From positions 124,001 through 188,000 of the forward strand of contig NZ_JASKMS010000004.1 of the NCBI RefSeq assembly GCF_030124145.1: a DNA stretch of 64,000 nt. The letters are read 5' to 3'. The notes under the pieces are model-generated. The model was given only the letters and a program-made list of their open reading frames with translations. It had not been told where the DNA came from and did not search any database. Source of the DNA: Streptomyces sp. 378. Lineage in GTDB: Bacteria > Actinomycetota > Actinomycetes > Streptomycetales > Streptomycetaceae. The position numbers were made by a program, and so were the translations under genes. Shown piece after piece: positions 61,998 through 64,000 of this stretch; the first letter of the stretch is position 1; every line of letters begins with the position of its first letter.

Positions 61998-62983
61998 CAG
62001 GCGGCCGCTCCCGTCGTGGTCACCCGGCGCCGCAGCCGCCGCAGCTTGGACGAGCGGTCCATGTCCATGGCCTCCAGTGCGTCGGCGAGTGCGTCCTGCG
62101 GCATGCGCTTGATGGCCGCCGCGCTCATCGACCGCAGCTGCCTGGCCACGGCCGGTTCGAACCGGTCTTCGTTGGAGAGGTGGTGGGCGATGATGGCGCA
62201 GTAGGTGCGCACCGCCTTGGGCAGCAGCCGGTCGGCGTCGCGGTCCGCGGCCGTCTCCTCGATCACCTGGTCGAAGGCACGGATGAAGTCGAGCTGGCGG
62301 ACATCGCCGATCTGCGTCAGGGACGAGGCGACCCCGCGCCGGTAGAACACGCCCAGCAGGCTCACCACGGCGAACGACTCCGCCTCACGGTGCAGCTTCC
62401 AGATCCACGGCCGGTCCTCGGCCGTGCGCAGCCCGTCGGTGAAGTGGAGCACGCCCTTGTCGACGAGGCGCCGGTGGTAGGCGCCGGCCCAGGCGTAGGC
62501 GTAGTCGACGGAGGTGGAGCGGTGGGCGGGGAGGATCGCCTCCCGCGGGTCGAACGTCTCCCAGCGGCGGCCGACCGGGACCCGGTGCACGGAACGGGCG
62601 CGCGCGGTGGCCTGCACATGGTCGGTGCGCACGAAGTCGCACCCCAAGTCGTCCATCGCGGACACCAGTTCGGTGAGGTAGCCGGGGGCCAGCCAGTCGT
62701 CACCGTCCAGGAACGTCAGGTACTCGCCCTGCGCGGCGTCCAGGCCGGTGTTGCGCGCGGTGGCGAGCCCGCCGTTCTGCTCGTGGCGGATGTACCGCAC
62801 CCGGGCGACATCCGAAAGCTCCTCGGCCGCTCGTTCGAGAATGGCCGGAGTTCCGTCCTTCGAATGGTCGTCGACCAGGATGAACTCGAAATCGCGGTCG
62901 GCGTTCAACCGCAGGCTTCTGAGGGTGTCCGGGGCATATTGCTGCACGTTGTAGAACGGCACGATCACGGAAAGCTTAGGCAC
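61997..62983 (-). CDS. family 2 glycosyltransferase
   Basis: A 328-residue GT-A enzyme. N-terminal KLSVIVPFYNVQQYAPDTL, the nucleotide-binding FEFILVDDHSKDGTPAIL, the metal-binding YLTFLDGDDWLAPGYL and a base-like Glu-Asp in TAEDRPWIWKLH. The basic C-terminus (KLRRLRRRVTTT) suggests membrane contact. GTG at 62983; no clear ribosome binding site. Translationally coupled to the polysialyltransferase-like gene. It is similar in plan to teichoic-acid glycosyltransferases. Confidence 0.9.
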   Translation of the reverse strand: MPKLSVIVPFYNVQQYAPDTLRSLRLNADRDFEFILVDDHSKDGTPAILERAAEELSDVARVRYIRHEQNGGLATARNTGLDAAQGEYLTFLDGDDWLAPGYLTELVSAMDDLGCDFVRTDHVQATARARSVHRVPVGRRWETFDPREAILPAHRSTSVDYAYAWAGAYHRRLVDKGVLHFTDGLRTAEDRPWIWKLHREAESFAVVSLLGVFYRRGVASSLTQIGDVRQLDFIRAFDQVIEETAADRDADRLLPKAVRTYCAIIAHHLSNEDRFEPAVARQLRSMSAAAIKRMPQDALADALEAMDMDRSSKLRRLRRRVTTTGAAA

Positions 62984-63131
62984 CCGCAAAACGTTAGGAG
63001 GCGGCCCGGCAGCGGAAATTGACGGTGAAGGTACACCGGGTGAACTCAATGTGTCAGAACGGTGCACCGCGTGTACTTTCCGCCTTCCAGCAGGCCAGTT
63101 CGGCTCTCGGTGGGCTGTTGTTAACTTTTCG

Positions 63132-63160
63132 TTGAGTCGCGGTTCTGCCATACCTAGCAT
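63132..63160 (+). promoter_or_regulatory. vegetative promoter of the DUF6716 gene
   Basis: TTGAGT (63132-63137), a 17-nt spacer and TAGCAT (63155-63160), in an unusually AT-rich stretch (GTTAACTTTTCG just upstream). Transcription would start near 63167, 15 nt before the GTG at 63182. The divergent GT2 gene uses the other side of this 198-bp gap. Confidence 0.6.
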
Positions 63161-63181
63161 TCGCTTCCTAGCGTCCTCGGT

Positions 63182-64000
63182 GTGCCAGTAAGTACACCGA
63201 AGCGCCCGCGAATCGCGGTCCTGGCGGACTCCGACACCCGATGGAAATGGGGTGCGCTGACCGCGGACCGCATCGCCCCGCGACCGTCCATGGAAGCCGC
63301 ACCGCGCGAGGGCGCGCAAGCCGGCCCCCTCCTCGACGGATTCCTGCTGCGCGGCCGGGCCACGCCCACCCCGCGCCAGTTGGAAGAAGTGGGCGTGCGC
63401 GCCGACTCGCTGCGGGAGGTCACCGCCGTCGAGTTCCTGCGCGCCATGGCCGAGGGGTCCTACGACGTCCTGGTCCTCTCCCTGGTCGGCGGCGGTGTGC
63501 AGGCGATGCTGCACGGCCTGGCGCGGGTGTGGGAGGACCGCACCGAGCGGCCCGTCGTCGTCACCGGCTACGTCGGCGTCGTCTACGAGAAGCTCGCCGA
63601 CGGCCTCCTGCTGCGGCACGGAGCGGACCTGGTCCTCGCCAACTCCCGCCAGGACGCGGACCGTTTCCGCGCGGTCTACGAAGGAGTGGGCGCCGACGCC
63701 GCCGCGGTGACCGAGGTGGCCCTGCCGTTCCTCGGCGGCGCGCCCTACGCGGGGGAGCACGACCCCTACACGGTCGTCTTCGCCGCCCAGCCCTCCGTCC
63801 CGGACAGCCGCAAGGACCGCACGTACCTGCTGCACCGGCTGGTCCAGCACGCCCGCAGGCACCCCGAGCGCGAGGTGCTGCTGAAGCTGCGCTCCAAGCC
63901 GGGCGAACACACCACCCACATCGAGGAACTGCCGTACCAGAAGCTGGTGCAGCGCCTCGATCCGCCGGCCAACTTCCGGCTCGTCTACGGCAACATGGGC
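63182..64000 (+). CDS. DUF6716-type putative glycosyltransferase (partial)
   Basis: The gene is cut by the right edge; 273 codons are visible. The start is the GTG at 63182, giving an N-terminus RIAVLADSDTRWKWGALTAD. It has a GT-B-like pattern: a Gly-rich loop (YDVLVLSLVGGGVQAMLHGL), RPVVVTGYVGVVYEKLADGL and LLLRHGADLVLANSRQDADR, then a second half with REVLLKLRSKPGEHTTHIEE. From memory these match the Streptomyces DUF6716 family encoded near nonulosonate polymer genes. The expected neighbours (NeuB, CMP-transferase) would lie beyond the window. Confidence 0.75.
   Translation, partial: MPVSTPKRPRIAVLADSDTRWKWGALTADRIAPRPSMEAAPREGAQAGPLLDGFLLRGRATPTPRQLEEVGVRADSLREVTAVEFLRAMAEGSYDVLVLSLVGGGVQAMLHGLARVWEDRTERPVVVTGYVGVVYEKLADGLLLRHGADLVLANSRQDADRFRAVYEGVGADAAAVTEVALPFLGGAPYAGEHDPYTVVFAAQPSVPDSRKDRTYLLHRLVQHARRHPEREVLLKLRSKPGEHTTHIEELPYQKLVQRLDPPANFRLVYGNMG

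Overview
The window is a very GC-rich actinobacterial chromosome segment. Gene content, codon use (G/C at third positions, frequent GTG starts) and gene order (purN-purH, folD, mdh, betaine genes, glyA, trpS, sdhCDAB, a teichulosonic-acid-like locus) indicate a Streptomyces core region resembling, from memory, the SCO4810-SCO4880 part of the S. coelicolor map. No phage, CRISPR array, rRNA or tRNA was seen.

Left part (1-12.9 kb): a truncated HTH/sigma-like regulator, a DUF6350 membrane protein with a 72-bp repeat tail, a 233-bp MITE-like palindromic element, purN-purH (last steps of IMP synthesis), a receptor Ser/Thr kinase with a peptidoglycan-binding sensor, folD (one-carbon metabolism) coupled to a DUF3017 protein, and an XRE/DUF2690 membrane regulator. 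At 12.9-21.4 kb come mdh, behind a perfect 12-bp inverted repeat of the TamR/PecS type, and an osmoprotection module: betaine aldehyde dehydrogenase, choline-dehydrogenase-like GMC enzyme, and a glycine-betaine/proline ABC importer with two permease units fused in one protein.

Middle part (21.4-41.7 kb): a PEP-mutase-like enzyme, an AhpD-like protein divergent from a MocR regulator, a YgiB/YgiC-like pair, and glyA behind a clear ZTP (pfl) riboswitch. These are followed by trpS and a 2'-5' RNA ligase-like protein. A divergent set then encodes what looks like the whole polyprenylphosphoryl-D-arabinose pathway (DprE2, DprE1, PAP2 phosphatase, UbiA phosphoribosyltransferase, GtrA). After this come YihY, a D-Ala-D-Ala carboxypeptidase, a metallophosphoesterase and a TetR regulator. 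Two near-identical palindromic operators lie between a small membrane protein gene and a divergent gene. A broken DUF218 gene and a Uma2 gene end this part.

Right part (41.8-64 kb): sdhCDAB (succinate dehydrogenase), an OHCU decarboxylase, a GH20 hexosaminidase, small unknown genes, a PGRP-type amidase with an acidic repeat tail, and two tandem ECF-sigma/membrane-partner modules. The first module has a 55-residue ORF between sigma gene and partner. Next are an L,D-transpeptidase, a methylmalonyl-CoA-mutase-type large subunit without a B12 domain, and a LysE exporter. The right edge enters a cell-wall glycopolymer locus (methyltransferase, acyltransferase, polysialyltransferase-like and GT2 glycosyltransferases, DUF6716 protein cut by the window end).

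Two themes recur: one-carbon/purine metabolism (purN, purH, folD, glyA with its ZTP sensor) and cell-envelope chemistry (PG-sensing kinase, carboxypeptidase, amidase, L,D-transpeptidase, polyprenyl-arabinose, glycopolymer genes).
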